Source: an uncultured Pelagibacteraceae bacterium (GTDB lineage: Bacteria > Pseudomonadota > Alphaproteobacteria > Pelagibacterales > Pelagibacteraceae). From it: a DNA stretch of 64,000 nt. The notes below the pieces were generated by a model. It was not told where the DNA came from, searched no databases, and saw only the letters and a list, made by a program, of their open reading frames with translations. The stretch covers positions 62,001 through 126,000 of the forward strand of contig CABYCN010000001.1 in the NCBI GenBank assembly GCA_902517455.1, read 5' to 3'. Positions within the stretch are counted from its first letter, which is position 1. Every line of letters starts with the position of its first letter. The translations under genes and the position numbers were made by a program. Below, piece after piece: positions 1 through 13,064 of this stretch.

Positions 1-1180
<1,180 letters not shown>

Positions 1181-1223
1181 TCCTCAAAATAGACCCAAAA
1201 AGACCAATAATATAAACTCAAAT

Positions 1224-1254
1224 TTGACATTTATTTTGCAATATCACTTATAGA
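1224..1254 (+). promoter_or_regulatory. Candidate sigma-70 promoter for leuA
   Basis: A perfect -35 hexamer TTGACA lies at 1224-1229 and a -10-like TATAGA at 1249-1254, with a long 19-base spacer. Transcription would start near 1261, about 25 bases before the leuA ATG. The 105-base gap between ilvC and leuA is one of the longer ones in this region, which fits a promoter. The poor spacing keeps confidence low. I see no leucine-rich leader peptide or attenuator in the gap. Confidence 0.35.
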
Positions 1255-1285
1255 TTGTATTATAGGTTTTCAAAAAAATTTAAAT

Positions 1286-3899
<2,614 letters not shown>

Positions 3900-3904
3900 G
3901 AACG

Positions 3905-5116
3905 ATGGCCACAAGCAGGGATGATTTTATAATTGCAATTCGTTCTGCTTTTTTAAAAAAAAGCACCCAACAAAAGTTTTCTTTATTATCACTACTTTTA
4001 GTTTCAATATCAATAATCATTTTATCTAACTTAAATTTTAAAGTTATTAAATACTTAAAAATAGGCTTAAACGAAGTAGTCTATAGATCTTCTTTTCTAG
4101 TTTCGATGCCAGAAAATTTCGCTAAGAATACTTTTTTTGAGATAAAAGAATATTCAACTTTTTATAATGATTATAAAAAAAATAGAAAAGAATTAGAACA
4201 ATTTAAGTCTAATTATGTGTCCAATGAAATTATGCAGTTTGAAAACAAAGAATTAAAAGAACTTATTGATGATTTTGTCTCAAGTTCTAATAAAATATTA
4301 GCTAAAATTATTGTAGATCATAAAAGTCCATATTTAAAAAGCATAATCATTAATAAGGGAAGTAAAGATAACATCAAAATTGGAACCAATATATATGATC
4401 AATCTTATCTTATAGGAAGAGTAATTGAAGTTAATTACAAAACATCAAGAGTATTATTGTTATCTGATTTAAATTCTAATGTACCCGTAACTATTGCGCC
4501 GCAAAATATACAGGCAATCATTACGGGTACGGGAAAAAATGATGGTAAAATAAAATATATCAAAGGTGATTTTTCAAGTGACCTTTCCGAGGAAAATATT
4601 ATTTATTCTTCAGGAACAGGAGGAGTTTTTAAAAGTGGTATACCTATTGGGAAGTTGAAAACAAACAAAGATGAGCCGATTAGAAATATGTCTGTTCAGT
4701 TTTATAGTGATTTTTCCCAACTCAAATATGTATTTGCCGAAATAATCTCTAAAAAAGATATTGAAGATTTAGAACAAGTAATAACTCAAACTGATACGAT
4801 AGATTCAAAGCTAAAAATTTTAGAGGATGAAATCAAAATTATTGAAGATACAAATCTTAAATTTTTAGAAGAAAACGAAAGTCTAAAATTTGAAATTAAT
4901 AATTTAAATACTCAAATTTCAAATTTAAAAGATCAAGTATTCTTACAAAAAGAGGAAATTGACAAATTTAATTTTGATGAAAAAGAATTTGAGTTTTTGA
5001 GATTAAACTTAGTTTATGGTCATAAGTGTAGAAAAACTTTTCTAAATAGCTCTGGTTTTAAAATTGATACATTAGAATACAGGGAGTGTGTACTTAACAA
5101 GGGGATTATTGATTAA
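3905..5116 (+). CDS. mreC: Rod shape-determining protein MreC with extra C-terminal coiled coil
   Basis: Bitopic inner-membrane protein that links MreB and MreD to PBP2 in the periplasm. A basic N-terminus is followed by one membrane segment (about residues 26-41), a coiled coil (about 85-125) and the beta domains that start near AKIIVDHKSPYLKSIIINKG. GTGGVFKSGIPIGKL matches the conserved second beta domain. At 403 residues it is much longer than usual (about 280-350). The extra part is a second acidic coiled coil (about 285-345) and a tail with two cysteines (CRKTF and RECVL). Its stop shares one base with the mreD start (TAATG). The call is secure from core motifs and gene order; the tail is unexplained. 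Confidence 0.9.
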   Translation: MATSRDDFIIAIRSAFLKKSTQQKFSLLSLLLVSISIIILSNLNFKVIKYLKIGLNEVVYRSSFLVSMPENFAKNTFFEIKEYSTFYNDYKKNRKELEQFKSNYVSNEIMQFENKELKELIDDFVSSSNKILAKIIVDHKSPYLKSIIINKGSKDNIKIGTNIYDQSYLIGRVIEVNYKTSRVLLLSDLNSNVPVTIAPQNIQAIITGTGKNDGKIKYIKGDFSSDLSEENIIYSSGTGGVFKSGIPIGKLKTNKDEPIRNMSVQFYSDFSQLKYVFAEIISKKDIEDLEQVITQTDTIDSKLKILEDEIKIIEDTNLKFLEENESLKFEINNLNTQISNLKDQVFLQKEEIDKFNFDEKEFEFLRLNLVYGHKCRKTFLNSSGFKIDTLEYRECVLNKGIID

Positions 5117-5622
5117 TGAATGTTATTAAAACAAACAATTATTTTTTTAAGATATATTCATTTTTACCAATAATTTTATTATTTCTATCAGTATTAAACG
5201 AATTTGATTTAAATTACTTAAATCTAAAATATTTTTCATTTAACTTTCCGTTCATTTTAATTTTTTTCTTTACTTTAAAAGATTTAAAAAAATTTGATTA
5301 TCTTTTAGTTTTTATTGCTGGTTTATTAAATGATATTGTTGTTAGTTTACCTTTGGGAATGAGTAGTTTGTCATATTTGCTTATTTGTATTGCTACATCG
5401 TATTTTAGAAATATAACAATCAGACCAAGTGGAATTAAAGATTGGTTTTATTTTTTATTTGTAATTAGCTTGATTAATTCAATAAATTATTCAATATTAA
5501 GCTTATTTTTCTCATACGAACTTATATTAGCTTATTATTTGGTAAATACTTTTTTTACATTTGTATTTTATATAATTTTTGTATCAATATTTAAACTCTA
5601 TCTAAAGGGTTTAAATGATTAA
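5116..5622 (+). CDS. mreD: Rod shape-determining protein MreD
   Basis: A 168-residue, very hydrophobic protein with about five membrane segments, the size and topology of MreD, the inner-membrane partner of MreC in the elongation complex. Sequence conservation in this family is weak; here the stretch FIAGLLNDIVVSLPLGMSSLSYLLI corresponds to the family's best conserved part (G-x-x-x-D, then P-L-G). The call rests mainly on position between mreC and the PBP2 gene. The start shares a base with the mreC stop, and the last 8 bases overlap the next gene, so translation is probably coupled. Confidence 0.88.
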   Translation: MNVIKTNNYFFKIYSFLPIILLFLSVLNEFDLNYLNLKYFSFNFPFILIFFFTLKDLKKFDYLLVFIAGLLNDIVVSLPLGMSSLSYLLICIATSYFRNITIRPSGIKDWFYFLFVISLINSINYSILSLFFSYELILAYYLVNTFFTFVFYIIFVSIFKLYLKGLND

Positions 5623-7489
5623 TTCCTCAAGTGAAAATGTCACAAAGCTTAATTCTATTAATAGAAGAATGTTTATTACTGGTTCCTTGAAATTTTTTAT
5701 AATGATTGGCTTGGTAAGTAGATTGTTTTTTTTACAAGTCAAAGAAAATAAAAAATACTTAACGCTTTCAGATAAAAATAGAATCAGAGAATGGAAATTA
5801 GCTCCAATTAGGGGTGAGTTTCATGATTATTTTGGTAACGTTATAGCAGGAAATTTTGAAGCCTATCAATTACATCTAATTCCAGAAGAAATTGAGGACT
5901 TTAGATATGTAATGTACAGGCTGAAAGATTTACTAGAATTAAGTGAAAAGGAATTTCAAAAAATAGTGAGGAAAAAAAATGCAATTAAACCATGGGAAAC
6001 TTTAATTGTAGCAGATAATTTAGATTGGAAGAAATTTTCAAAAGTAAATAATCAATTATATGATTTAAATGGTGTCAAACCCGTAATATCTATATCAAGA
6101 AATTATCCTTATAATGAAAATTTTACTCATATAATCGGTTATGTAAGTCAAGCCAGTGAAAAAGACATTGAGTTAAACGATACAATCAAGAAAAATTTTG
6201 TTCCAGGTTTAAAAGTTGGAAAGATTGGTCTTGAGAAATCTTTTGAAAAAAAACTTATAGGCACAAATGATATTGAAAGATACGAGGTAAATGCTTACGG
6301 AAGAAGAATAAATCAACTTGAATTCCAAAAGGGTGAGAGAGGTAAGACTCTAAAATTAACAATAGATACTGAAGTTCAAAAACTAGCTAATGAATTATTA
6401 AAAGATAAGTCAGGCTCCATTAGTGTAATTGATATATATACTGGCGCTGTAATAGCTATGCACTCATCTCCTTCATTTGATCCAAATTTATTTGTTTTTG
6501 GAATTAATCAAGATGATTGGCAAATTATTAGAAATAATTCTATGAAACCACTAATTAATAAAACTTTACAAGGAAATTACTCACCAGGATCAACAATAAA
6601 ACCAATAGTTGCTTTATCTGCTTTAGAGAACGGAATTATAGATACTAATTTCACTGTTAAATGCACTGGTAAAAGTGAAATGTATGGCCAAACATATCAT
6701 TGTTGGAAAAAAGAAGGTCATGGATTTGTTAGTCTAAGAAATGCAATGAAACAATCTTGTGATACTTATTTTTATGAGATAGCTCGAAAACTTGGAGTGG
6801 ACAAGCTTAGTCAAACAGCAGAAAAATTTGGTTTAGGAAAAAAAGTTTTTGGAGACTTGTTTGAAATTGAAAAAAGTGGATTGGTACCAAGCACAAAATG
6901 GAAAAAGAATACATTAGGAAAAGGATGGCTTTTGGGAGAGACAATGATAACTGGTATCGGCCAGGGATATATTCAGACAACACCGATTCAATTATGTTTA
7001 ATGACTGCACAAATTGCCAATGGTGGGTATAAAATTTATCCTCAAATTATAGCAAATGACAAAAAAAACATCATTCCAAAAGACAAATTTACTCCATTAT
7101 GTAAAAATTCAAAAAATATAAAAATCATTCAAGATGCAATGTTTGGATCAACAAACGAAGTTATGGGAACATCTTACCGATCAAGAATAGATGATCCAAA
7201 ATACCGTTTTGCTGGAAAGACTGGAACTGCCCAAGTTAGAAAGATTACTGAAAAAGATAGGGAATTAGATTTGCAAACTTTTGAAATCCCCTATGAAGAA
7301 AGAGATCACGCTTTGTATATAGCTTTTGGACCTTATATTAATCCTAGGTATGCTTTAAGTATTCTAGTAGAACATGGAGGAAATGGAAGCACAACAGCTG
7401 CACCTATGGCTAAAAAATTATTTAAAAAAATTATTGACAGACATTATTTAAGACAATCAATGAATAGCAAAAAATATATGGAAATTTAA
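5615..7489 (+). CDS. mrdA: Penicillin-binding protein 2 (elongation transpeptidase)
   Basis: Cross-links peptidoglycan during cell elongation, working with RodA as glycosyltransferase. The protein of 624 residues has one N-terminal membrane anchor (about 20-42), a PBP dimerisation or pedestal domain, and a transpeptidase domain. Catalytic motifs are visible: SxxK as STIK at 326-329 in NYSPGSTIKP, SxD as SCD at 381-383, and KTGT at 535-538. Length and order of motifs match the PBP2 class rather than the division enzyme FtsI, and rodA follows directly. The start overlaps mreD by 8 bases. Confidence 0.96.
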   Translation: MINSSSENVTKLNSINRRMFITGSLKFFIMIGLVSRLFFLQVKENKKYLTLSDKNRIREWKLAPIRGEFHDYFGNVIAGNFEAYQLHLIPEEIEDFRYVMYRLKDLLELSEKEFQKIVRKKNAIKPWETLIVADNLDWKKFSKVNNQLYDLNGVKPVISISRNYPYNENFTHIIGYVSQASEKDIELNDTIKKNFVPGLKVGKIGLEKSFEKKLIGTNDIERYEVNAYGRRINQLEFQKGERGKTLKLTIDTEVQKLANELLKDKSGSISVIDIYTGAVIAMHSSPSFDPNLFVFGINQDDWQIIRNNSMKPLINKTLQGNYSPGSTIKPIVALSALENGIIDTNFTVKCTGKSEMYGQTYHCWKKEGHGFVSLRNAMKQSCDTYFYEIARKLGVDKLSQTAEKFGLGKKVFGDLFEIEKSGLVPSTKWKKNTLGKGWLLGETMITGIGQGYIQTTPIQLCLMTAQIANGGYKIYPQIIANDKKNIIPKDKFTPLCKNSKNIKIIQDAMFGSTNEVMGTSYRSRIDDPKYRFAGKTGTAQVRKITEKDRELDLQTFEIPYEERDHALYIAFGPYINPRYALSILVEHGGNGSTTAAPMAKKLFKKIIDRHYLRQSMNSKKYMEI

Positions 7490-8617
7490 ATGTATCAACA
7501 TACTAGATTAACATCTAATAATTATGGGTTATTTCAAAAATTTAAAAATTTTGATTATGTATTATTTTTTTGCATACTATTATTAGGATTTATTAGCCTA
7601 ATCGCCATGTATTCAACAGATGGAGGGGAGGTTCTCTTTCATACAAAAAGTCATTTTACTAAATTAATAATATTCACTTTAATGATGGTGTTATTCTCAT
7701 TTATAAATATAAAATTTTGGTTCTTAATAGGCTATTTTTCTTATTTTGTGGTAATAGTTTTATTAATTTGGACATATTTGTTTGGAATCAAATCCTCAGG
7801 ATCTCAGAGATGGATTGATTTATATTTTATAAATTTACAACCATCAGAATTAATGAAAATTTTCATAATTTTATGTTTAGCGAAATATTTTCATAGAATG
7901 AAGCTAGAAAAAATTAATTCTATTTATACAATTCTCACATCATTAATCGTTATTTTGTTACCAATGGGATTAGTGATAGTACAACCTGACTTAGGAACTT
8001 CATTGTTAATAGCAATTAGTGGTGTTGCTGTTTTATGGTTTGTTGGCATAAATCATAAATATTTTATCTATACTATGATAGGCTTTTTACTTTTATTACC
8101 ATTCATAATTTCATTTTTAAAACCTTATCAAAAGTTAAGGGTTCTAACTTTCTTAAATCCGGATAGAGATCCATTAGGCGCTGGTTATCAAATAATACAA
8201 TCTAAAATTGCCGTTGGCTCTGGAGGATTATTTGGAAAAGGTTTTTTAAAAGGAACCCAAAGTTATTTAGAATTCTTACCAGAAAAACATACTGACTTTA
8301 TTTTTACTCTTTTTTCTGAGGAATTTGGATTTATAGGTTCTGCTTTGCTTCTTTTAATTTATGCAGTCATTATTTATAGAATTCTAGCTATTGGTGCTTC
8401 TTCAAGAAGTTATTTTGCAAAAGTTTTTTGTTATAGTTTTGGCTCTGCAATTTTTGTTTACATCACAATTAATATGAGCATGGTCCTTGGTCTTTTACCT
8501 ATTGTTGGTTCTCCTCTACCGATTATGTCATATGGAGGTTCTTCAATGTTAGCCACAATGATAGGCTTTGGTATTGTTATGAGTGCAAAAGTTCATAGTC
8601 AGCAAGCAATTGCTTAA
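7490..8617 (+). CDS. rodA: Peptidoglycan glycosyltransferase RodA (SEDS family)
   Basis: Polytopic SEDS-family enzyme that polymerises lipid II glycan strands with PBP2. The 375 residues form about ten membrane segments. Family motifs are present: LQPSELMKI, QPDLGTSL and FLPEKHTDFIF, plus PLPIMSYGGSSML near the C-terminus. The ATG follows the mrdA stop with no spacer. It closes the mreBCD-mrdA-rodA operon. A 49-base AT-rich gap follows. Confidence 0.96.
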   Translation: MYQHTRLTSNNYGLFQKFKNFDYVLFFCILLLGFISLIAMYSTDGGEVLFHTKSHFTKLIIFTLMMVLFSFINIKFWFLIGYFSYFVVIVLLIWTYLFGIKSSGSQRWIDLYFINLQPSELMKIFIILCLAKYFHRMKLEKINSIYTILTSLIVILLPMGLVIVQPDLGTSLLIAISGVAVLWFVGINHKYFIYTMIGFLLLLPFIISFLKPYQKLRVLTFLNPDRDPLGAGYQIIQSKIAVGSGGLFGKGFLKGTQSYLEFLPEKHTDFIFTLFSEEFGFIGSALLLLIYAVIIYRILAIGASSRSYFAKVFCYSFGSAIFVYITINMSMVLGLLPIVGSPLPIMSYGGSSMLATMIGFGIVMSAKVHSQQAIA

Positions 8618-8666
8618 GTATAATTTGTCACCTAAATAAATTTTTTAAAAGATTGTATATTATATA

Positions 8667-9908
8667 ATGTTTAAAAATAAAGAGGTAGGAATAATTGGAG
8701 CTGGAATCCAAGGAATTTCAAACGCTTTATTTTTACAAAAAAAAGGTTTTAAAGTAACAATTTTTGACAGAGATGAACCAGGTAGCCCAGCAGCTTCCTA
8801 TGGAAATGCGGGACATTTCTCTCCATATGCATCATTATCTCTAAATAGAACCGATGTTTTAGCTGATGTCCCAGCAATGTTGTTGAGTTCAACTGGACCA
8901 TTAGCCCTTAAATGGAATTATGTACCTAAAATGGTTCCTTGGTTTATTAAATTTATTTTTAATACAACGAGAAAAAAAATGATGCATACAGCAAAAAATA
9001 TGCATCAAATTTTAGATCAAGCCCTACCAGCTTATGATGAACTTTTTGATGAAATTGATTTAGAAAATTTAGTAGAAAATAAAGGGATTCTTTATATCTG
9101 GAACAACAAAGATTTAAAAAGCAGAGATTTAGAAATTAGAGTTAGAGATGAGCTGGGTGTAAAACAACAGTTAGTGAATAAGGATGAAATTTATGATCTG
9201 GAACCAAATCTTAAAAAATTTTATCACGGAGGTGTTTTCTACCCATATGCTAGACATGCAAGAAATCCTAAAAAAATTTTATTAAAATTTTTTGAGTTAT
9301 TTTTAAAAAAAGGTGGGATTTTTAAAAAAATCAATATACAAAAAATAGACTTTGAGGAGGAAAAACCTATATTTGTATCAGATCAAAATAGGTTTATTTT
9401 TGATAAAGTTGTTATTGCCTGTGGAGCATTCTCAAAAAAATTGACAGATAAATTAGATGAAAAAATACCTCTGGATACTGAGAGGGGTTATCATGTACAT
9501 TTTAAGGATTGTGATCATTTGCTTAGTAGGCCTGTAATTTTTTCAAATAGGGGATTTGGCATTACCCCTATGGAGCAAGGATTAAGAGTTGTCGGCACTG
9601 TAGAATTTGGAGGATTAGATAACCCTTTATCAAAATCAAGAATTAAAAATTTGATAAATAATGCAAAATATATGTTAGGAGATTTACCGGAGCATGAGGA
9701 TGAATGGTTAGGATTCAGACCGACATTACCGGACTTTTTACCAGTTATGGGACCTTCTAAAAATTATAAAAATGTATTCTATTGTTTTGGCCATCATCAT
9801 TTAGGATGGACATTAGGGCCAATATCTGGAAAGATCGTTTCTGCAATGATAGCTAAAGAAAATACCAATCTCAATTTAGATCCTTATAGCTCTTTAAGAT
9901 TTAATTAA
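8667..9908 (+). CDS. DadA-like FAD-dependent D-amino-acid dehydrogenase
   Basis: Predicted to oxidise a D-amino acid (or related amine) to a 2-oxo acid, passing electrons from FAD to the respiratory chain. The 413-residue DAO-family protein begins with the dinucleotide motif GIIGAGIQGISNA, followed by a DadA-type stretch SYGNAGHFSPYAS. The C-terminal part has WLGFRPTLPDFLPVMGPS and GHHHLGWTLGP, as in the DadA small subunit. The substrate cannot be read from sequence. It heads a run with 2, -8, 2 and 3 base gaps to a transporter, a hydroxyacid dehydrogenase, a deacetylase and msrB. A TATATT at 8656-8661 just before the ATG suggests a very short or absent leader. Confidence 0.85.
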   Translation: MFKNKEVGIIGAGIQGISNALFLQKKGFKVTIFDRDEPGSPAASYGNAGHFSPYASLSLNRTDVLADVPAMLLSSTGPLALKWNYVPKMVPWFIKFIFNTTRKKMMHTAKNMHQILDQALPAYDELFDEIDLENLVENKGILYIWNNKDLKSRDLEIRVRDELGVKQQLVNKDEIYDLEPNLKKFYHGGVFYPYARHARNPKKILLKFFELFLKKGGIFKKINIQKIDFEEEKPIFVSDQNRFIFDKVVIACGAFSKKLTDKLDEKIPLDTERGYHVHFKDCDHLLSRPVIFSNRGFGITPMEQGLRVVGTVEFGGLDNPLSKSRIKNLINNAKYMLGDLPEHEDEWLGFRPTLPDFLPVMGPSKNYKNVFYCFGHHHLGWTLGPISGKIVSAMIAKENTNLNLDPYSSLRFN

Positions 9909-9910
9909 TT

Positions 9911-10804
9911 ATGCCAAATACTAAGGCATATGTAATGTTAGTTTGTGCCTCACTATTTTGGTCTGGGAATTTTATAGTAGGAAAATTTGCTTTTTTAACA
10001 GATATACCCCCTTTATCTTTAGTATTTTATAGGTGGTTACTTGTATGGTTGATACTATTACCTTTTACTTACAAAGAAATATTGAAATATAAAGATGTAG
10101 TTTTAAATAATTTACAATTCTTATTTTTTTTAGGACTTACCAGTGTTGGTTTATTCAACTCATTTACCTATTTATCTTTAATACACACACAGGTTATAAA
10201 CGCAACTCTGTTAAATGCAGCAATACCTGCAATTATAATTTTACTTTGTTTTTTATTTAGAATTGAAAGTACAAATAAATTTCAAATCGTCGGACTTATA
10301 GTTTCAATTATTGGAGTTATATCGATTTTAACAAAACTTAATTTAGATATTCTAATTTCATTAGATTTTAATAAAGGAGACTTAATAATGATAGCAGGAG
10401 TATTATCTTGGGGTATTTACTCTACTCTTCTTAAGAAGAAAACTTTTACATTACCCCTCCTGACTTTAGTACATATTATTTGCACGTTTGGATTAATTTG
10501 TGTTACACCTCAATATCTTTATGAGCTTTCTCAAGGACAGATTATAAAATTTGATAGCAATTTAGTTTATACACTTACTTTTTTGGCGATATTTCCCAGT
10601 ATCGGCTCTTATTATTGTTGGGCAGGTGCTGTTTCAATTATTGGTGCTAATAGAGCTGGAATCTCTCTGTCTTTGATTCCATTATTTAGCTCAATAATGG
10701 CGATTATTCTTTTTAAAGAAGAATTTCAATTTTTTCACTTGATCGGAGCTATATTAATTATATTAGGTTTACTTTTATCAAATAAAGAAGTTAAAAATGC
10801 TTAA
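9911..10804 (+). CDS. DMT/EamA-family transporter
   Basis: Ten-segment inner-membrane protein (297 residues) made of two EamA repeats of about 140 residues. The first repeat starts with LVCASLFWSGNFIVGKFAF and the second with MIAGVLSWGIYSTLLKK. Such proteins move amino acids, nucleobases or other small metabolites, often outward. Substrate is unknown. Its place between a DadA-like oxidase and a D-2-hydroxyacid dehydrogenase suggests a related amino or hydroxy acid. It overlaps the next gene by 8 bases. Confidence 0.9.
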   Translation: MPNTKAYVMLVCASLFWSGNFIVGKFAFLTDIPPLSLVFYRWLLVWLILLPFTYKEILKYKDVVLNNLQFLFFLGLTSVGLFNSFTYLSLIHTQVINATLLNAAIPAIIILLCFLFRIESTNKFQIVGLIVSIIGVISILTKLNLDILISLDFNKGDLIMIAGVLSWGIYSTLLKKKTFTLPLLTLVHIICTFGLICVTPQYLYELSQGQIIKFDSNLVYTLTFLAIFPSIGSYYCWAGAVSIIGANRAGISLSLIPLFSSIMAIILFKEEFQFFHLIGAILIILGLLLSNKEVKNA

Positions 10805-11747
10805 AGTAGCTATTTTAGATGATTATCAAAATGTTTCACATCAGTTTATCGATATAGAAAAGCTATCAGGGAAATATGAAATTAAAATATTTAGTGAACC
10901 TTTTAAAGATGAAGCAGATGTGATTGACCAACTATCAGAGTTTGAGGCGTTATTGATAATGAGAGAAAGAACTCCGATTACAAAAAATATTATTGAAAAT
11001 TTAAATAGATTAAAATTTATTGTTACTAGTGGATTAAGAAATAAATCAATCGACCTTGAGGCTGCCAAGAAAAGAAAAATTGTAATTAGTGGAACAGAGA
11101 TGAATACTAACCCAACTCCTGAATTGACATGGGGTTTGATACTTGGTTTAGCTAGAAATTTTAAACAAGAAATCGATAATATGTACCAAGGTTATTGGCA
11201 GACAACAGTTGGAGTAGAGCTAAAAGGAAAAATTTTAGGCCTGATTGGTTTGGGTAAAGTTGGATCAGAAGTAGCTAAAATTGGAAAAGCCTTTGGTATG
11301 CAGGTTATGGTTTGGAGTGAAAATTTAAATTTAGATAGATGTAAGGAGTTAGATGTTCTTCCGTGTAGCAAAGAGGATTTAATTAAAAACTCAGATTTTT
11401 TATCAATCCATGTCCAGGGTGGAGAAAGATATAAAGATTGTATTACTTTAAAAGAGATGGATAAGATGAAAAAAACATCATTTTTAATTAATACTTCGAG
11501 AGGCCCAATCATTAACGAGGACGATTTAATTATTGCTTTATCAACAAATGAAATTGCTGGCGCAGGAATTGATGTTTTTGAAAAAGAGCCTTTACCTGAA
11601 AATAATAAATTAAGATTTTTACCTAATGCTTTATTAACTCCACATATTGGATATGTTACAGCAGAAAACTTCAGCACTTTTTACACTCAGATGATCGAGT
11701 CCCTTGAATCTTGTGTTAATGGAAAACCCATACGTGTTATTGATTAA
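10797..11747 (+). CDS. D-2-hydroxyacid dehydrogenase family protein
   Basis: Predicted NAD(P)-dependent reduction of a 2-oxo acid to a D-2-hydroxy acid, or the reverse. The 316 residues have the split catalytic domain and a Rossmann domain with GLIGLGKVGSEVAKIG. The catalytic Arg is in NTSRGPIINEDD, the Glu in FEKEPLP and the His in LTPHIGY. The family includes phosphoglycerate, glyoxylate and lactate dehydrogenases; the short form without an ACT domain makes a serA role unlikely. Coupling with the upstream D-amino acid dehydrogenase is plausible, since that enzyme's product would be a 2-oxo acid. This link is inferred from position only. Confidence 0.87.
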   Translation: MLKVAILDDYQNVSHQFIDIEKLSGKYEIKIFSEPFKDEADVIDQLSEFEALLIMRERTPITKNIIENLNRLKFIVTSGLRNKSIDLEAAKKRKIVISGTEMNTNPTPELTWGLILGLARNFKQEIDNMYQGYWQTTVGVELKGKILGLIGLGKVGSEVAKIGKAFGMQVMVWSENLNLDRCKELDVLPCSKEDLIKNSDFLSIHVQGGERYKDCITLKEMDKMKKTSFLINTSRGPIINEDDLIIALSTNEIAGAGIDVFEKEPLPENNKLRFLPNALLTPHIGYVTAENFSTFYTQMIESLESCVNGKPIRVID

Positions 11748-11749
11748 AA

Positions 11750-12643
11750 ATGGATTTACCGGTCATAAATCATGAAGATTATTTTGCTAAAATTGGTGAT
11801 GATCATAGATTTCCAATTAATAAATTTGGTGAACTAGCAAAGTTTTTAATAAAAAAAAATATAGTAAAAAAATTTCACAAGCCCTACCCATGTTCTGAAG
11901 AAACTTTGAAAAGAGCTCATTCTGATAAATATATAAATGATGTAAAAAATAAAACACTAGATCAAAGCAAAGTCAAAAAAATTGGATTTCCTCTAATTGA
12001 TAGTGTTGTGCAAAGATCCTTAATCGCTACAGGTGGAACTGTTCTAGCTTCTAAACTAGCAATTGACACCGGTTTAGCTTGTAATACTGCAGGAGGAAGT
12101 CATCATGCAAGTTTTGAAGAAGGAGCTGGTTATTGTGTTTTTAATGACGTGGCAGTAGCTGCACATTATTTATTAAATAGAGGATTAGCAAGCAGAATTT
12201 TAATTGTTGATTTAGATGTACACCAAGGAAATGGCAACTCAGAGTTATTTAAGAAAAATAAAAATGTGTTTACTTTTAGTATGCATTCAAAATCTAACTA
12301 TCCAGCTAAAAAATCTATAAGTGATTTAGATGTTGAACTTGAGGACAATTTGGAAGACAAAAACTACCTTAAAACTCTTAAGTTTTATTTAAATACGCTT
12401 AATAAAGAAAATTTTGACTTTGTTTTTTATATAGCTGGTGTTGATGTTCATTTTAATGATCGATTAGGTAAATTAAATATTACAGATGATGGAATTAAAG
12501 AAAGAGACGAACTTATTACACAAAATTTTTATTCAAGAGATATTCCACTTTGTGGTGTTTTAGGCGGTGGTTATAACAAAGATTTTAGCAAGTTGGTTGA
12601 ATTACATTCATTTCTACATCAATCTTGTGCTAAATTATTATAA
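11750..12643 (+). CDS. Histone deacetylase/AcuC/AphA-family zinc amidohydrolase
   Basis: A 297-residue arginase-fold deacetylase. The active site is complete: the His pair in GGSHHA (H118, H119), zinc ligands D156 and H158 in DLDVHQGNG, D232 in AGVDVHFND and the tyrosine after GGG near residue 275. Bacterial relatives deacetylate acetyl-CoA synthetase (AcuC) or acetylpolyamines; the short form resembles the HDAC11-like group. The real substrate is not evident. It lies 2 bases after the hydroxyacid dehydrogenase gene and 3 bases before msrB, so it appears to belong to the same operon. Confidence 0.88.
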   Translation: MDLPVINHEDYFAKIGDDHRFPINKFGELAKFLIKKNIVKKFHKPYPCSEETLKRAHSDKYINDVKNKTLDQSKVKKIGFPLIDSVVQRSLIATGGTVLASKLAIDTGLACNTAGGSHHASFEEGAGYCVFNDVAVAAHYLLNRGLASRILIVDLDVHQGNGNSELFKKNKNVFTFSMHSKSNYPAKKSISDLDVELEDNLEDKNYLKTLKFYLNTLNKENFDFVFYIAGVDVHFNDRLGKLNITDDGIKERDELITQNFYSRDIPLCGVLGGGYNKDFSKLVELHSFLHQSCAKLL

Positions 12644-12646
12644 TTA

Positions 12647-13015
12647 ATGACAAAAAAAAATCCTAATCTTACGGCAGAGCAAAAATTGATAATGTTTGAA
12701 GAAGGAACAGAACCACCTGGGTCTAGTGAATTAAATAATGAGAAACGCGAAGGAAGTTATCATTGTGCTAATTGTGGAGTAAAATTATTTAATTCAAGCA
12801 GTAAATATGAGAGTGGCTCAGGGTGGCCATCTTTCTATGAGTCTTTGCCAGAAGTTTTTGAAACTAAAACAGATTATTTAATAGGATATGCAAGAACCGA
12901 ATATCATTGCAAAAATTGTGGTGGACATCATGGTCATATTTTTGAAGATGGACCACAACCAACTGGCAAAAGGTATTGTAATAATGGAGTGTGTTTAATT
13001 TTTAAGGCTAAATGA
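12647..13015 (+). CDS. msrB: Peptide methionine-(R)-sulfoxide reductase MsrB
   Basis: Reduces the R epimer of methionine sulfoxide in proteins. The 122 residues hold two zinc CxxC pairs (C40/C43 and C88/C91), the substrate pocket GSGWPSF and the catalytic C111 in KRYCNNG. Where many relatives have RYCVNSASL this protein has RYCNNGVCL, giving an extra C116 that might act in resolving the disulfide. There is no signal peptide, so it should act in the cytosol, unlike the MsrA of this window (47665-48243), which has one. Confidence 0.96.
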   Translation: MTKKNPNLTAEQKLIMFEEGTEPPGSSELNNEKREGSYHCANCGVKLFNSSSKYESGSGWPSFYESLPEVFETKTDYLIGYARTEYHCKNCGGHHGHIFEDGPQPTGKRYCNNGVCLIFKAK

Positions 13016-13064
13016 GAATTTTATTATGTTGATTTATTGAGTCCTAAATCTTAATAATTTACTG

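Noticed and set aside
1181..1285. Leader-peptide attenuator before leuA
   Set aside because: No short frame with leucine codons and no terminator/antiterminator pair in the gap.
11192..11677. Open frame of 161 codons on the minus strand
   Set aside because: Antisense to the D-2-hydroxyacid dehydrogenase with intact motifs; no recognisable protein.
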